From CALRGE01 sp964360635 (lineage in GTDB: Bacteria > Patescibacteriota > Gracilibacteria > UBA1369 > 2-02-FULL-48-14): 46,028 nt of DNA. The notes below the pieces were generated by a model. It was not told where the DNA came from. It did no database searches and saw only the letters and a program-made list of their open reading frames with translations. Position 1 is the first letter of the stretch, and each line of letters starts with the position of its first letter. Location of the stretch: NCBI GenBank assembly GCA_964360635.1, contig CAYHXO010000015.1, positions 1 through 46,028 of the forward strand, in the 5' to 3' direction. Shown here piece by piece: positions 44,368 to 46,028 of the stretch. The translations under genes were made by a program, and so were the position numbers.

Positions 44368-44982
44368 ATGGAACTCACTCAACAGGAAAAGCCTAAATCA
44401 CGAGGACTTCGCAATATAGTCTTATCTTGTATTCTGATTGTGATTGTGGTTATGGGCTATTCTAGATTTGGGTTAAGTTACTGTAATGTTGAAAGCACTT
44501 CGGAGAGTTTGCAACATTATGGTAATAGATTCATAGGATTTTCCATATGTCTACCTGTAGGTTGGGAAAGGGATTACAGTAGCAATGTTGATCTTGGACA
44601 TTTAGGAGATCCTGGTATTTATGCGAATTTTAAGAAAGGAAATAAAATGATTATTTTGAATCAGATTTTCCCACGGGAAGGCAGTTATATTGAGAGTGAC
44701 GTAAGTGATATAAATTCTTTTTCAACAAAATATAAATCAGATAGAAAAGAGCAAATTGATGCAGTATTTATTATGGATGAAACGATTATCTTGCAACAAG
44801 GTACGGAGGCGAAAATCCTTGCTTATCAGTGGGGAAGACACAACGACATTGTTTCTTTGGTCTTGCTTGTCATTAATGGTGATACTGCTGTCGAACTTTA
44901 CACGTCATCTTCTCCTCTTGAAGAGTGGGAGAGCTTAAAAGATACTCTTGTATCTTCTTTTTCCACACTCAAAATTTATTAA
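44368..44982 (+). CDS. Membrane-anchored PsbP-like protein
   Basis: A 204-residue protein with an N-terminal signal anchor (about 14-34, RNIVLSCILIVIVVMGYSRF) and an extracytoplasmic alpha-beta domain that opens FIGFSICLPVGWERDY, as PsbP/DUF1795-like domains do (compare FEYPAHWV in the 30651 protein). It ends LKDTLVSSFSTLKIY, the usual final helix and strand. No lipobox is seen. The gene is exactly bracketed by 29-bp direct repeats, with its stop 3 bases before the right copy, so it behaves like a cassette. The function is unknown. Confidence 0.65.
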   Translation: MELTQQEKPKSRGLRNIVLSCILIVIVVMGYSRFGLSYCNVESTSESLQHYGNRFIGFSICLPVGWERDYSSNVDLGHLGDPGIYANFKKGNKMIILNQIFPREGSYIESDVSDINSFSTKYKSDRKEQIDAVFIMDETIILQQGTEAKILAYQWGRHNDIVSLVLLVINGDTAVELYTSSSPLEEWESLKDTLVSSFSTLKIY

Positions 44983-44985
44983 TCT

Positions 44986-45014
44986 CAAGGGTACTAGACC
45001 CGAGTGGCCAGCCA
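44986..45014 (+). repeat. 29-bp direct repeat, right copy
   Basis: It matches the left copy at 44322 with two substitutions (C to G and A to G, three bases apart), same orientation, 664 bases apart. Confidence 0.8.
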
Positions 45015-45056
45015 TTACGGGTAGATTGAATTCTAGGCCAGGTTTGGTTTATGTCT

Positions 45057-45836
45057 TCATTGATGGTCAGCCGGCACATATGTCGTCCCATTTTCGAGAG
45101 TAAACTCTGGTTCAAGACATGTTTCTGGATCTTGCCAGGGATCTTTTATACAAATTAAGCCTACTCCTTCGGTTGTTGCATTTGCGTAGGTCCCCACTAT
45201 TGGGGCTGCAGACATAATCAAATCAGTTCGGGTGGGATGGTCCAGACCTAGAGCATGTCCCAATTCATGTCCTACGAGCGTCCGGAAGTCGAGACCCCTC
45301 ATTTCGGCATCTGGATCAAGAGCTATCACGGCACCAGTTAAATCTAAGCTACTACAATCTGTTCTGATGATCTGCGTTAGACCTAATTTTGGATCACCTC
45401 TGTCCGTATACGCGTCAAAAACATCTAAAGGGGTATTCACCACCAAAATATCTCCGGTATCTAGTCCTTCTGCAATCGTGGAGAGGGATAAGGATGGATC
45501 AATTTCCAAGTCATCGTAACGGTTTTCCTCCTCACCAAGAGTTAGGCTGGGCAGACCGGCGGCCGTGAGTAGGGGATTCCACATATCAATGGCCGCAGAA
45601 ACTGCTCCGTGAAGAGCCTCATCACCCTCTACGTAAACAGTAGGATTAGAGGCGTCTGCCCAGCGAGCAAATCCCAAAAATACCTCGTCCTTGCCCTGTT
45701 TCCCCAAAATCATGTCAGCTCCCCAATCATTAGTTCCCGCAGGAGTAGACTCAGAGGCGTCACCCACGCACTCCATGTGGTTGCATCCTTCTAAGATTGC
45801 AACGGTTGCCAACATGGGGGCTAGTCTTTCCATCAT
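45057..45836 (-). CDS. Matrixin-like zinc metalloprotease lipoprotein
   Basis: A 259-residue metzincin-type protease. The zinc motif HELGHALGLDH is at 190-200 (His190, Glu191, His194, His200), with the Met-turn LIMSA (Met208) downstream. The signal sequence ends ILEGC, giving a lipobox Cys18 and a membrane-anchored extracellular enzyme. The domain before the zinc helix (VYVEGDEALHGAVSAAIDMW) resembles the N-terminal part of matrixin catalytic domains. No large pro-domain or cysteine switch is obvious. It is likely involved in degrading host or neighbour proteins or in surface processing. It is the last gene of the window. Confidence 0.85.
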   Translation of the reverse strand: MMERLAPMLATVAILEGCNHMECVGDASESTPAGTNDWGADMILGKQGKDEVFLGFARWADASNPTVYVEGDEALHGAVSAAIDMWNPLLTAAGLPSLTLGEEENRYDDLEIDPSLSLSTIAEGLDTGDILVVNTPLDVFDAYTDRGDPKLGLTQIIRTDCSSLDLTGAVIALDPDAEMRGLDFRTLVGHELGHALGLDHPTRTDLIMSAAPIVGTYANATTEGVGLICIKDPWQDPETCLEPEFTLENGTTYVPADHQ

Positions 45837-45993
45837 ATGTAGCGGTGGGACTGGGTAAATACTTATATTACACTAGAATTAAGCGGTTAAGCAATAGTGG
45901 TTACCTGTTCCTATGGGTAGTTTTTCCGCTTTTGTGATAGACTTGAATCAAAGATTTTTTAGCAACTCACCCCTTTTTAAGCACTCCCTCGCA

Positions 45994-46024
45994 ACTCCCC
46001 GGGCGTAAGCCCGCGGGATGGAGT
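45994..46024. repeat. GC-rich hairpin at the window edge
   Basis: ACTCC / GGAGT enclose CGGGC-GTAA-GCCCG. It lies in the 190-base region upstream of the matrixin gene, which otherwise shows no ORF. It may be the edge of a feature outside the window. Confidence 0.4.
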
Positions 46025-46028
46025 CCTT

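Noticed and set aside
44322..45014. Integron cassette with attC site
   Set aside because: The flanking repeats are 29 bp with a small internal stem and lack the attC core triplets and long imperfect palindrome; no integrase is present.
1..46028. CRISPR array or insertion sequence
   Set aside because: No regularly spaced repeat array was seen, and no transposase with DDE or Y1 motifs could be read in any substantial ORF.

Overview
The window looks like a chromosomal segment of a small-genome bacterium of the Candidate Phyla Radiation (Patescibacteria), most plausibly near Peregrinibacteria. This is inference, not proof. The sequence is AT-rich and densely coded. Many genes are under 100 codons. 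Start codons rarely have a clear Shine-Dalgarno sequence. A paired CxxC zinc-ribbon protein and many short lipoproteins fit that group. TGA serves as an ordinary stop, for example in the 4-bp ATGA overlap of the efflux genes, so the recoded Gracilibacteria/Absconditabacteria code is excluded. There is no rRNA, CRISPR array or classical insertion sequence.

Layout. 1-6.3 kb: a 5'-truncated HNH endonuclease remnant, a MacAB-like efflux operon, then on the minus strand a tightly overlapping U32 protein / ferredoxin / chorismate mutase operon. I read that operon as a tRNA 5-hydroxyuridine module carrying its own prephenate source. 6.3-9.3 kb: a possible degenerate GHKL protein and a two-component system headed by a secreted triple-repeat protein. 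9.4-12 kb: an S51 peptidase, an orphan PemK-like toxin, a Nudix hydrolase and a LysE exporter behind what looks like a leader-peptide attenuator. 12-19.9 kb: a full HNH copy, a NYN nuclease, zinc-ribbon and PhnA-like proteins, beta-propeller lipoproteins and a DUF885-like metalloprotein. 19.9-24.5 kb: a large glutamate synthase with no adjacent small subunit. 24.7-32.6 kb: lipoproteins, a gene pair split by an in-frame stop, a second full HNH copy, and duplicated lipoproteins flanking a Fic protein. 32.6-39.8 kb: tRNA-Asn, small genes, a 1044-residue orphan, an RNA methyltransferase, SSB, a structured non-coding region and guanylate kinase. 39.9-46 kb: a Phd/RelE pair, a repeat lipoprotein behind a poly-G promoter, a MNT/HepT pair with a frameshifted toxin, tRNA-Gln, a second PemK-like toxin, a HAD hydrolase, a gene between 29-bp direct repeats, and a matrixin-like lipoprotein.

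Themes. Toxin-like loci are abundant (two PemK, RelE, HepT, Fic). Three of their upstream regions share an 11-bp-period direct repeat, ATTCAGGA-N3-ATTCAG, and both PemK genes are followed by the same covarying double hairpin. Regulation appears to use compact RNA or DNA devices: leader-peptide attenuators, possibly leaderless messages, and a homopolymer inside a promoter spacer. Domain calls come from reading motifs by eye. No database search was run.
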